From CAYJDG01 sp964368875 (lineage in GTDB: Bacteria > Pseudomonadota > Alphaproteobacteria > Micavibrionales > Micavibrionaceae): 16,166 nt of DNA. The stretch spans positions 1 through 16,166 of the forward strand of contig CAYJDG010000048.1 of the NCBI GenBank assembly GCA_964368875.1, read 5' to 3'. Both the position numbers and the translations under genes were made by a program. Below are positions 6,843 to 12,662 of this stretch, piece after piece. Under the pieces are notes generated by a model. The model saw only the letters and a program-made list of their open reading frames with translations. It made no database searches and was not told where the DNA came from. The first letter of the stretch is position 1. Each line of letters starts with the position of its first letter.

Positions 6843-6870
6843 ACCATACAGACTTGGCTTCTGTAATCAA
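6843..6870 (-). promoter_or_regulatory. Candidate promoter of the hydroxylase/HTTM operon
   Basis: On the minus strand, TTGATT (6865-6870) and TATGGT (6843-6848) are 16 bases apart, giving a start near 6836 and a short leader before the ATG at 6818. It has the same -35 and the same spacing as the tRNA-Leu promoter candidate. It lies in the 71-base divergent gap in front of exoD. Confidence 0.4.
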
Positions 6871-6889
6871 GTTTTTAAGAAAAACCCCG

Positions 6890-7513
6890 ATGCCTGACCT
6901 GCACCACGACAAAGTTTCCACCATTCTTCAGGACTTCATCGATACCCATACTGAAGAAACCCTGCCGATCGGGACGCTGGTGCATGCGTTCGGGGAGCGC
7001 GGCATGGCGTTTATGCTGTTGGTCTTTGCGCTGATCTGCGCCATTCCCCTGCCAATCCCCGGCATCCATATGTTTCTGTCGCTGCCGCTTTTTTATATCA
7101 GCTTCTACCAGATGATCGGGCGCACCGAAGTCTGGCTGCCGAAAAAGGTGATGGACTATCAGTTACCGCGCAAGGCCTTCACCGATATCAGCCTGAAGGC
7201 GATTCCGTGGATTAAAAAAGTCGAGGCTCTGAGTAAGCCGCGCCTGAATTTTATTAATGAAGGTTTCTTCTATCGCTTTTTCGGCGCAGTGATTTTCGGT
7301 ATCACGGCGGTGTTGTCGGTCCCGCTGTTCCTGACCAATTTCGTCCCGGCCATCGCGATTGCCCTTATGGCGCTCGGCATGCTGATGAAGGACGGGCTGC
7401 CAGTGATTGCCGGAGCGATCCTCGGCATTCTGTGGTCAATATTTCTGTTTTTCTTCTATATCGGCCTTCTGGTCATGGGGTATTATCAGGCCGTAGCTTT
7501 TTTCGGAGCCTGA
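6890..7513 (+). CDS. ExoD family membrane protein
   Basis: This 207-residue multi-pass membrane protein has the clear ExoD signature. A short N-terminal helix with GTLVHAFGERGMAFMLLVFA (residues 28-47) is followed by ICAIPLPIPGIHMFLSLPLFY. It then has QMIGRTEVWLPKKVMDYQLP and a hydrophobic C-terminal half with four or so helices. ExoD was first described in rhizobia as needed for normal exopolysaccharide production and nodule invasion; its molecular activity is not established. I start at the ATG at 6890; an in-frame TTG at 6854 would add 12 residues but overlaps the divergent promoter. No strong Shine-Dalgarno is visible for either. dsbB follows after 14 bases, so the two are probably cotranscribed. 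Confidence 0.88.
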   Translation: MPDLHHDKVSTILQDFIDTHTEETLPIGTLVHAFGERGMAFMLLVFALICAIPLPIPGIHMFLSLPLFYISFYQMIGRTEVWLPKKVMDYQLPRKAFTDISLKAIPWIKKVEALSKPRLNFINEGFFYRFFGAVIFGITAVLSVPLFLTNFVPAIAIALMALGMLMKDGLPVIAGAILGILWSIFLFFFYIGLLVMGYYQAVAFFGA

Positions 7514-7527
7514 TCTAGATCATTGCC

Positions 7528-8016
7528 ATGAAATATCCATCCCCACCCCTCGCCGCTTTGTTGCTGGCTCTTTTCTCTGCCAGCGCCCTCGCCGCTGCCC
7601 TGATCGGGCAATATGGTTTTAACCTTCATCCCTGTCATCTATGCCTGATCCAGCGCGTGCCGTTCGCGGTCATCATCGTGCTCGGGCTGCTGGGATTTTT
7701 TGTGAAGCGTCTGGCGATGTGGATGGTGGGCTTGAGTGGCGCCGCGTTTTTCATCAATGCGGGGATCGCGTTCTATCATTCCGGGGTCGAGCGCAAATGG
7801 TGGGCCGGGCTTGAGGGCTGCTCCGCCCCCGATATGAGCGGATCGATCGAAGACCTGATGACCCGCATCCAGAACGCCGCAGTGGTAAACTGTTCGGAGA
7901 TCCAGTGGGAGTTGTTCGGGCTGACCATGGCGAATTACAATGTCGCCATGTGCGCAGGCGCAGGTCTGGTCTGCGCCGTCTATTGCCTTAAGCTTGCGCG
8001 CCGAGCGCCACAGTAA
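7528..8016 (+). CDS. dsbB: DsbB family disulfide bond formation protein
   Basis: This 162-residue four-helix inner-membrane protein passes electrons from a periplasmic thiol oxidase (DsbA type) to the quinone pool. The first catalytic pair is C36HLC39, followed by LIQRVPF, the DsbB quinone-site neighbourhood. The second pair is C98 (GLEGCSAPD) and C122 (VVNCSEIQWELFGLTMANYN). Also typical are AFYHSGVERKWWAG at 81-94 and the length. The ATG is 14 bases after the exoD stop with no clear Shine-Dalgarno, suggesting coupling. The 3' end overlaps, antisense, the end of the small membrane peptide gene at 7988. Confidence in the family is high; whether it is the main DsbB of the cell cannot be told here. 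Confidence 0.93.
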   Translation: MKYPSPPLAALLLALFSASALAAALIGQYGFNLHPCHLCLIQRVPFAVIIVLGLLGFFVKRLAMWMVGLSGAAFFINAGIAFYHSGVERKWWAGLEGCSAPDMSGSIEDLMTRIQNAAVVNCSEIQWELFGLTMANYNVAMCAGAGLVCAVYCLKLARRAPQ

Positions 8017-8107
8017 TCAGGGCGAAACAGCCGAGATAGAAGAGATAAAAGACGACGGCATCAAGGCCGGTGCGTTTCTTCGAAAAATCAAACAGGTCGC
8101 GCAGCAT
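7988..8107 (-). CDS. Small one-helix membrane peptide, 39 aa
   Basis: This short frame encodes 39 residues. An AAGGAG Shine-Dalgarno (8115-8120) lies seven bases before the ATG, an excellent ribosome site. The peptide has a polar start, MLRDLFDFSKKRTGLDA, then one hydrophobic helix, VVFYLFYLGCFALITVALGA, and ends at TAA. It can be aligned without gaps to the N-terminus of the 117-residue membrane protein just upstream on the same strand. They share M1, D7, R12, DAV (16-18), FY (20-21), L25, L35 and G36, about 11 of 37 positions. That similarity makes chance coding unlikely. It is shorter than its neighbour and lacks the later helices, so it may be a natural micro-protein or a remnant that now ends inside dsbB. 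Function is unknown. Confidence 0.7.
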   Translation of the reverse strand: MLRDLFDFSKKRTGLDAVVFYLFYLGCFALITVALGAQA

Positions 8108-8184
8108 GGCGTGGCTCCTTCAAAAACTCAGTAAAATTATCATGAATGTCACTGGTTGTAGAGGATTCGCGCGCGTTTACGCAA

Positions 8185-8226
8185 GAAAAAAGGCAAGAAA
8201 AAGCCGGATGGAATTTCACCCGGCTT
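8185..8226 (-). terminator. Rho-independent terminator after the 117-aa membrane protein gene
   Basis: On the minus strand a perfect 7-base stem AAGCCGG/CCGGCTT (arms 8220-8226 and 8201-8207) with a 12-base loop is followed by T-rich runs (TTTCTTG, then TTTTTTC). It lies 25 bases past the stop at 8252 and separates that gene from the 39-residue peptide gene. Confidence 0.8.
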
Positions 8227-8251
8227 AAGTCTTACGAACTAACCTTTAAGG

Positions 8252-8605
8252 TTACTTGTGGCTAAGAGTGGTCAGGATCGCTACCGGGACCATCCCAAGC
8301 ATCACATTGGTGGTGTAGGAAAGGTATACACCAATCACAACGAGCAGGATCGAGAAGAGGTCGCTCGTCAGTTTCCGGCCCGTCAAGATCAAGCTTGAGA
8401 GTACCAGAATAAAGGCCGTTCCGATGAGTGTGTGAATGTGGCTGCCTTCAAAGAAAGTACCAACATTGGTGGACACACCGGTAATGGTCAACACGTAACC
8501 GAGCACGGTCGAGAAACCGACCAGTACGATCAGCGACATGATATAGAACCATACGGCATCAGTGGTTGAACGAGTTGTGTTCACATCTAACATCTTACCA
8601 AACAT
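8252..8605 (-). CDS. Small integral membrane protein of unknown function, 117 aa
   Basis: This 117-residue protein has about three or four transmembrane helices (roughly 18-42, 57-75, 80-97 and 99-112) and almost no soluble part. The polar start MFGKMLDVNTTRSTTDA precedes the first helix, and the end has LGMVPVAILTTLSHK. I recall similar short proteins with an N-terminal (L/F)xD...R...A..FY motif and a C-terminal PVA.LTT motif in other alphaproteobacteria, but I cannot name the family. The ribosome site is very strong (AAGGAGG at 8612-8618, six bases from the ATG), suggesting high expression. It has its own terminator, and the palindrome AACCTTTAAGGTT (8241-8253) overlaps its stop. The peptide encoded just downstream resembles its N-terminus. 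Confidence 0.88.
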   Translation of the reverse strand: MFGKMLDVNTTRSTTDAVWFYIMSLIVLVGFSTVLGYVLTITGVSTNVGTFFEGSHIHTLIGTAFILVLSSLILTGRKLTSDLFSILLVVIGVYLSYTTNVMLGMVPVAILTTLSHK

Positions 8606-8626
8606 GACAAACCTCCTTGGTTTATA

Positions 8627-8642
8627 GTGTCATCCGCGACAC
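8627..8642. promoter_or_regulatory. Inverted repeat GTGTC-N6-GACAC upstream of the 117-aa gene
   Basis: A perfect 5-base inverted repeat with a 6-base centre lies between the HNH gene and the strong Shine-Dalgarno of the 117-residue protein gene. TATAAA on the minus strand (8621-8626) touches it. A promoter using that TATAAA would start inside the Shine-Dalgarno, so an operator or an RNA hairpin in a longer leader are both possible. Confidence 0.3.
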
Positions 8643-8661
8643 TTCTAGTTTCAGGCCTGCT

Positions 8662-9261
8662 CTAAAGGTCAACCAGCTCAGTATCCCAGTAGAGGAAGTC
8701 CATCCAGCTTTCATGGAGAAAACTGGGCGGAAACTTCCGGCCCAAGTCCTGGAGTTTATGGATCGACGGCTGTTTCGGTTCCTGCAACGGGAACATGCCA
8801 CATTCGCTCGGCATGTAGTTTCCCTTGGTCGTATTGCAGTCCTGACAGGCCGCGACCACATTGGTCCAGGCTGTCCGTCCGCCACGTGATCGCGGAATCA
8901 CATGATCGAACGTCAACTCTTGTGTTCTGAATTGCTCCCCGCAGTACTGGCAATGCCATTCGTCGCGCAGGAACACATTGAAACGGGTGAAGGCCGGGGA
9001 GCGCTCGAGAGGGATAAATTCTTTCAGCGCAATCACGCTCGGCAAATTCATTTCGAAACCGGGGGAACGTACAACGCGCGAGTACTCGGCAAGTACAGTG
9101 ACCGATTCACGAAAAATGGCCTTAACAGCTTCCTGCCAAGACCATACGGATAAAGGGTAATAACTTAAGGGGCGAAAATCGGCGTTCAGGATAAGTGCGG
9201 GACACATGTCCAATGGGGTCGTCGTATCAACAAATGGTTCAGCAAAAGAGGGGATAATCAC
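8662..9261 (-). CDS. HNH endonuclease family protein
   Basis: This 199-residue protein of the HNH/McrA-like superfamily has a beta-beta-alpha metal finger in the middle. Zinc-type cysteines C104QYC107 are followed by LTFDHVIPRSRGG (117-128, with D119 and H120), then AWTNVVAACQDCNTTKG (131-147), where N134 and N143 are the remaining HNH-type positions and C139/C142 the second cysteine pair. The N-terminal region with LILNADFRPLSYYPLSVWSW is typical of a chromosomal HNH family widespread in alphaproteobacteria. It is not part of a visible restriction or phage system; the cellular role is unknown. I chose the GTG start because AGGAGG lies five bases before it; the ATG at residue 19 has no such site. 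The 117-residue protein gene follows after 56 bases. Confidence 0.9.
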   Translation of the reverse strand: MIIPSFAEPFVDTTTPLDMCPALILNADFRPLSYYPLSVWSWQEAVKAIFRESVTVLAEYSRVVRSPGFEMNLPSVIALKEFIPLERSPAFTRFNVFLRDEWHCQYCGEQFRTQELTFDHVIPRSRGGRTAWTNVVAACQDCNTTKGNYMPSECGMFPLQEPKQPSIHKLQDLGRKFPPSFLHESWMDFLYWDTELVDL

Positions 9262-9565
9262 TGAGCCCTCCTGAACTTGTAATCATGTGTGTCTGCCTAA
9301 ACGTCAGTCTCATGATGAAAGGCTCCTATCGATGCCTTATAATTTAATTATACAAAATTTGCGGCGAACCGTACAGATAATGATTAAAGTTTCGTTGCTG
9401 TGTAGCAATATATTATGGAATTATTCCAAATATTTAGGTTGCGCCTGACATAAAATTACAACCCTTAAGCGATGATGAACAAATCTGGCAGCGCACACCT
9501 TGCAGGAATCGGCGGTTGCAGTAGGGTTACAGCCTCATCTCCTTGCGGCAGAAAGGCTTTTACCG
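9262..9565. other. AT-rich divergent intergenic region
   Basis: This gap of about 300 bases separates the HNH gene (leaving left) from the anchored unknown gene (leaving right). Its centre, about 9335-9460, is clearly richer in A and T than the genes around it. It holds a near-palindromic TTATAATTTAATTATA (9337-9352) with a TATAAT on each strand, which could serve as -10 boxes for both directions, although I see no convincing -35 partner. It also holds two small perfect hairpins: TTGCT-GTGT-AGCAA (9395-9408) and TGGAA-TTA-TTCCA (9416-9428). Neither has a T-tail. Only very short open frames occur and I call none of them as genes. Confidence 0.5.
9267..9272 (-). promoter_or_regulatory. Ribosome binding site deciding the GTG start of the HNH gene
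   Basis: A complete AGGAGG lies five bases before the GTG at 9261 and favours that codon over the downstream ATG of the same frame. Confidence 0.75.
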
Positions 9566-10387
9566 ATGTCTGAGAAAAAACAATTGCTGATTGCCGCCGG
9601 GATTGTGGTCGCCGTCATGGTCGTTTGCATGATCGTTCTGATGACGGATAAAAAGCCTCCCGCGATCCCCGAGACAGCCTCGATTGAGACCCCTCTGCTC
9701 GATCCGCGTGTGACCATTCACGAACAGTTTGCGACGATTGCCTTCGCTGATGAGAGCGTCGTCATCCCTGCTCCACCCGGCTATTGCTTCGCCGATCAGA
9801 CTCAAGAAATAGACCGCGCCCTGATCAAAGTTATCGCCGACATGCAGACCTCCTACGGCAATCATCTGTGGTTGGCCTATGCTAATTGTGAGCAGTTGAA
9901 AGCCGTACGCGTGAGCCGTGACATGAATGCGTACATCGCAACGGGCATGCTGGTGACACCGCTGACACTCCTTGAGGAAAAAACATCCGCGCAGGTATTC
10001 ACTGGCCATCTGCGCCAGCAAATTCAGGCGCTCGATCCGGTCGCGTTTGAAACGCTGGTCAATGGTGCCGCGCAAAAGAACATGTCAAAAGACATCGAGA
10101 TTAAAAGCGGCCAGCCGCTGATCTTCCGCGACACTCTGACCGATCTGATCTTCATGCTGCGGCACGAATTGACCGATCCAAGCACCGGACCGTTCACCAT
10201 CACCGAGTTCGATGTCGTGACGTCGATCAAGGATCGACCGCTGGTGGCAATTTTCACTTATAAGGATCTGACCGATCCGACAGAACAGAAAGCATTCAGC
10301 GAGGCTTATCTGGCTGAGTTGATCGCGGCAAATGCGGCCCAGACGGCCGAGCCCGTTGCCGTTCCAGCGCCGCCTGCCGCCCCTTAA
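9566..10387 (+). CDS. Membrane-anchored extracytoplasmic protein of unknown function, 273 aa
   Basis: I do not recognise this protein by name. The ATG at 9566 is preceded at nine bases by GAAAGG, so I prefer it to the TTG 22 codons upstream. A single uncleaved-looking helix (about 7-27) follows the polar start MSEKKQ. The rest is then expected outside the cytoplasm, beginning with a Pro-rich linker (30-45). A folded region of about 45-250 contains VVIPAPPGYCFAD (66-77) and YANCEQL (105-111). The two cysteines, C74 and C108, are the only ones in the exported part and could form one disulfide, which fits a DsbB-containing cell. The tail (255-273) is Ala/Pro-rich. The TAA stop overlaps the stop of the convergent esterase gene by four bases at the palindrome CCCTTAAGGG. 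Confidence 0.82.
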   Translation: MSEKKQLLIAAGIVVAVMVVCMIVLMTDKKPPAIPETASIETPLLDPRVTIHEQFATIAFADESVVIPAPPGYCFADQTQEIDRALIKVIADMQTSYGNHLWLAYANCEQLKAVRVSRDMNAYIATGMLVTPLTLLEEKTSAQVFTGHLRQQIQALDPVAFETLVNGAAQKNMSKDIEIKSGQPLIFRDTLTDLIFMLRHELTDPSTGPFTITEFDVVTSIKDRPLVAIFTYKDLTDPTEQKAFSEAYLAELIAANAAQTAEPVAVPAPPAAP

Positions 10388-11037
10388 GGGCCTTCGGTAT
10401 ATTTCAGGACTTTTTGCAGGAAGTAGAGCCCATCCTGCAGACCGCGCTCATCAATCGTGTGCACCAGCCCGCGCGTGACGTTACCGGTCACGACGTAATT
10501 CGCTTTTCTGAGCAGGTCGGTTGCCTGATACCACGCCGCAACCGTCACGACCGGGTCGAGGTCACCGTGGATCAGGTGGATCGGCATACGGGCCGCAGTT
10601 TCATCTGTCGCCAGAGCTTCACCGCCAAGCAGCGCGCCGGAATAGCCGAGCACGCCAGCTATCGGAGCCGCACGGCGCGGCGCAGCAAGCAAGGCCATCA
10701 TCGTACCCTGTGAAAACCCGACCAGCACAACGCGGCTTGGGGCGACATCATATTTTTTGATCGCGTCAGTGATAAAGGCATTCAAACGGTCAATCGCCGG
10801 AGCCGCGGCATCGAGCATGTGCGCTGGCACCCAGCTGGTCAGCGTGAACCACTGATACCCCATGCCCATCTCGCAGGGGGTGAAGGCGTCGAGCGCCAGA
10901 AATTCGGTGTTGGGCAATTCTTTGGCCCAATATGGCGCGAGGCCCATCAGATCTTCCCCGTTCGAGCCGTAGCCATGGAGCAGAATAACCAGACTGTCAG
11001 GTTTGCCGGAAACGGCTTTGTGGACGTATTCGCTCAT
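10384..11037 (-). CDS. Phospholipase/carboxylesterase family alpha/beta hydrolase
   Basis: This 217-residue protein belongs to the small carboxylesterase/acyl-protein-thioesterase-like branch of the alpha/beta hydrolases. The oxyanion region LLHGYGSNGEDL is at 19-30. The nucleophile elbow GFSQG (107-111) supplies Ser109, HGDLDPVV (157-164) supplies Asp161, and GLVHTID (190-196) supplies His193, completing the catalytic triad. The length is normal for a free cytoplasmic enzyme and there is no signal peptide. Its natural ester substrate cannot be read from sequence. It follows the YjdF-like gene on the same strand after 75 bases. The ribosome site is weak. Confidence 0.92.
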   Translation of the reverse strand: MSEYVHKAVSGKPDSLVILLHGYGSNGEDLMGLAPYWAKELPNTEFLALDAFTPCEMGMGYQWFTLTSWVPAHMLDAAAPAIDRLNAFITDAIKKYDVAPSRVVLVGFSQGTMMALLAAPRRAAPIAGVLGYSGALLGGEALATDETAARMPIHLIHGDLDPVVTVAAWYQATDLLRKANYVVTGNVTRGLVHTIDERGLQDGLYFLQKVLKYTEGP

Positions 11038-11112
11038 GTTCTCATTCTACAGGGTCAGGGGGAGTATTCAGGTTCACTTATGTTACAGGATTGGGCCTTA
11101 AAGTAAATCGCG

Positions 11113-11724
11113 CTATAGCCGGGCAAGCTGGGCCGAATGCCAGCGCGACAGCGTCACAAGCGCAATCACTGCCCCCGCCCCCGCCAGCGCCATGTCTTTC
11201 TGGGTGTCCCAGATATCGCCCTGGGTGCTGAGGAATTCGTCGGCATGACCCCCTTCGATCAGGGCGGTGACCCATTCGAGCAATTCATAAATCGCGCTAA
11301 TCCCGAAACACCCCATGACTATTATCACGAAGAGCCATTTGCCAGGCTTCAGGGGTGAGGTGCGCAACAGCAATTCGCGAATGCCGATCGCCGGAATAAA
11401 GCCTTGCGCAAAATGGCCGAGGCCGTCGTAACTGTTCCGCGCTGTGCCGAGCCACTCCTTGATGTCATTAAAAAGCGGCACGCGGGCATAAGTATAATGT
11501 CCGCCGATAATCAGGATCACACAGTGAATGGCGATCAGCACATAGAGAAGAGGGGTCAGGGGAAATCTTTTCGCAGTGAAGAGGCAAAGCGGCACAATGA
11601 TCAGCACCGGGAGAACTTCCATCCACCATGTCGCCCGGTCGAACGGACCGATCGCCGACCACGCAAGCGTAGCGAGGACGATCAGCAGACAGAGTTTCGG
11701 CAGGAGCGGGAGAGATGGTTTCAT
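11113..11724 (-). CDS. yjdF: YjdF-like inner membrane protein (DUF2238)
   Basis: This 203-residue protein has about six transmembrane helices. It carries the motif set I associate with the YjdF/DUF2238 family: GGHYTYARVPLFND (74-87), RNSYDGLGHFAQGF (96-109), AIYELLEW (144-151), then DEFLSTQGDIWDTQKDMALAGAGA (162-185). The many conserved His, Asp and Gln residues on membrane edges hint at metal or small-molecule binding, but no function is established. The frame stays open for 87 more codons upstream, running through the divergent gluQ region. I start at the ATG at 11724 because it puts a short polar lead before the first helix; an ATG at 11790 is possible. No clear Shine-Dalgarno is visible. 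It is divergent from gluQ. Confidence 0.87.
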   Translation of the reverse strand: MKPSLPLLPKLCLLIVLATLAWSAIGPFDRATWWMEVLPVLIIVPLCLFTAKRFPLTPLLYVLIAIHCVILIIGGHYTYARVPLFNDIKEWLGTARNSYDGLGHFAQGFIPAIGIRELLLRTSPLKPGKWLFVIIVMGCFGISAIYELLEWVTALIEGGHADEFLSTQGDIWDTQKDMALAGAGAVIALVTLSRWHSAQLARL

Positions 11725-11761
11725 CGTGGGCAGAGTATGCCACAGCGTTCCGCCTGAAGGC

Positions 11762-11781
11762 CACTTACTATATATTAAGTG
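11762..11781. promoter_or_regulatory. Inverted repeat in the yjdF-gluQ divergent gap
   Basis: CACTTA-N8-TAAGTG is a perfect 6-base inverted repeat around an alternating TA core (CTATATAT). It lies in the 78-base gap between two divergent genes, and its centre and right arm contain TATATT, a possible -10 box for gluQ. It could be an operator that controls both genes. Confidence 0.35.
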
Positions 11782-11802
11782 AGCAATCATGGATTTAACC
11801 TT

Positions 11803-12657
11803 ATGAAAATGACGCGTTTTGCCCCTTCCCCGACCGGACTGCTCCATGTCGGGCATGCTGCATCCGCGTGGTTTACATGGGACCATGCCGAACGTGATCC
11901 CGCGCAGTTTATCCTCCGGCTTGAAGACATCGACACGACGCGCTGCCGCCCCGAGTATGTTCAGGCGATTGTTGAGGACCTTCAATGGCTGGGTATTTCA
12001 TGGACGCAGCCCGTGCGCAAACAGTCAGAGCATTTCGCCGAGTACCGAGATACGCTGCATAAACTTGATACCATGGGTGTGACGTATCCGTGTTTTTGCA
12101 CGCGCAAGGAAATCGAAGAGGAGATTGCGCGCGCACCTTCTGCACCGCATGGACCGGATGGATTTTTATATCCGGGCACGTGCCGCAGTTTAAGTGCCAG
12201 TGAACGGGCGGATAAAATCGCATACGGGCTGCCCTATGCCATTCGCCTCGACCTGCGCCGGGCACTCGCCCGAACCGGGGCTTTGCGGTGGCATGATCTG
12301 GAGGCGGGGTGGCAAGACGCGCAACCTGAGATGCTTGGCGACGCCGTTCTCGCCCGCAAGGACACGCCGGTCAGTTACCATTTGTGTGTCACGCATGACG
12401 ATGCGCTGCAGGAAATTTCCCTCGTCACGCGCGGGGCTGACTTGTTTCATGCGACCCATCTGCACCGTGTTTTGCAGGCCCTGCTCGGTCTGCCAACCCC
12501 TCAATATTGCCACCATCCACTCCTGACCGGACCTGATGGCAAAAAATTCTCCAAACGAAACAAAGACTTAACCCTGTGTGCGGTGCGAGAGAAAGGCTTC
12601 TCAGCCGTCGAGCTTCAGCGTATGCTCCGCTCCAACGCAATTGAAAAGCTTATATAA
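11803..12657 (+). CDS. gluQ: Glutamyl-Q tRNA(Asp) synthetase
   Basis: This 284-residue paralogue of the glutamyl-tRNA synthetase catalytic core attaches glutamate to queuosine in tRNA-Asp. It begins MKMTRFAPSPTGLLHVGHA, with the HIGH-type motif HVGH at 15-18. The zinc site of this family is complete: C97xC99, Y123 and C127 (YPGTC). ITS class I core features include LRLEDIDTTR (39-48), SYHL (191-194), DDALQEISLVTRGADL (199-214) and the KMSKS-type KKFSKR (247-252). There is no anticodon-binding domain, and the length confirms GluQ rather than GltX. I chose the ATG at 11803; a GTG at 11779 would add eight residues, and neither has a good Shine-Dalgarno. kup follows after five bases, so the two genes form an operon. 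Confidence 0.93.
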   Translation: MKMTRFAPSPTGLLHVGHAASAWFTWDHAERDPAQFILRLEDIDTTRCRPEYVQAIVEDLQWLGISWTQPVRKQSEHFAEYRDTLHKLDTMGVTYPCFCTRKEIEEEIARAPSAPHGPDGFLYPGTCRSLSASERADKIAYGLPYAIRLDLRRALARTGALRWHDLEAGWQDAQPEMLGDAVLARKDTPVSYHLCVTHDDALQEISLVTRGADLFHATHLHRVLQALLGLPTPQYCHHPLLTGPDGKKFSKRNKDLTLCAVREKGFSAVELQRMLRSNAIEKLI

Positions 12658-12662
12658 AAGAC

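Noticed and set aside
4312..8016. A single thiol/quinone system joining the HTTM-DCC protein with DsbB
   Set aside because: DsbB is in a separate operon on the other strand with exoD between; nearness alone is not evidence, so I leave it as a passing thought.
8662..9261. HNH gene as part of a defence island or mobile intron
   Set aside because: No methyltransferase, phage gene, intron structure or repeats flank it; it looks like a resident chromosomal HNH family.
9380..9448. 22-codon frame starting ATGATTAAAG in the AT-rich gap
   Set aside because: It has no ribosome site and covers two hairpins and an AT-rich stretch; nothing supports translation.
11725..11985. N-terminal extension of the YjdF-like protein
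   Set aside because: The added residues are polar, unlike the family, and would overlap the beginning of gluQ antisense; the ATG at 11724 gives the usual length.
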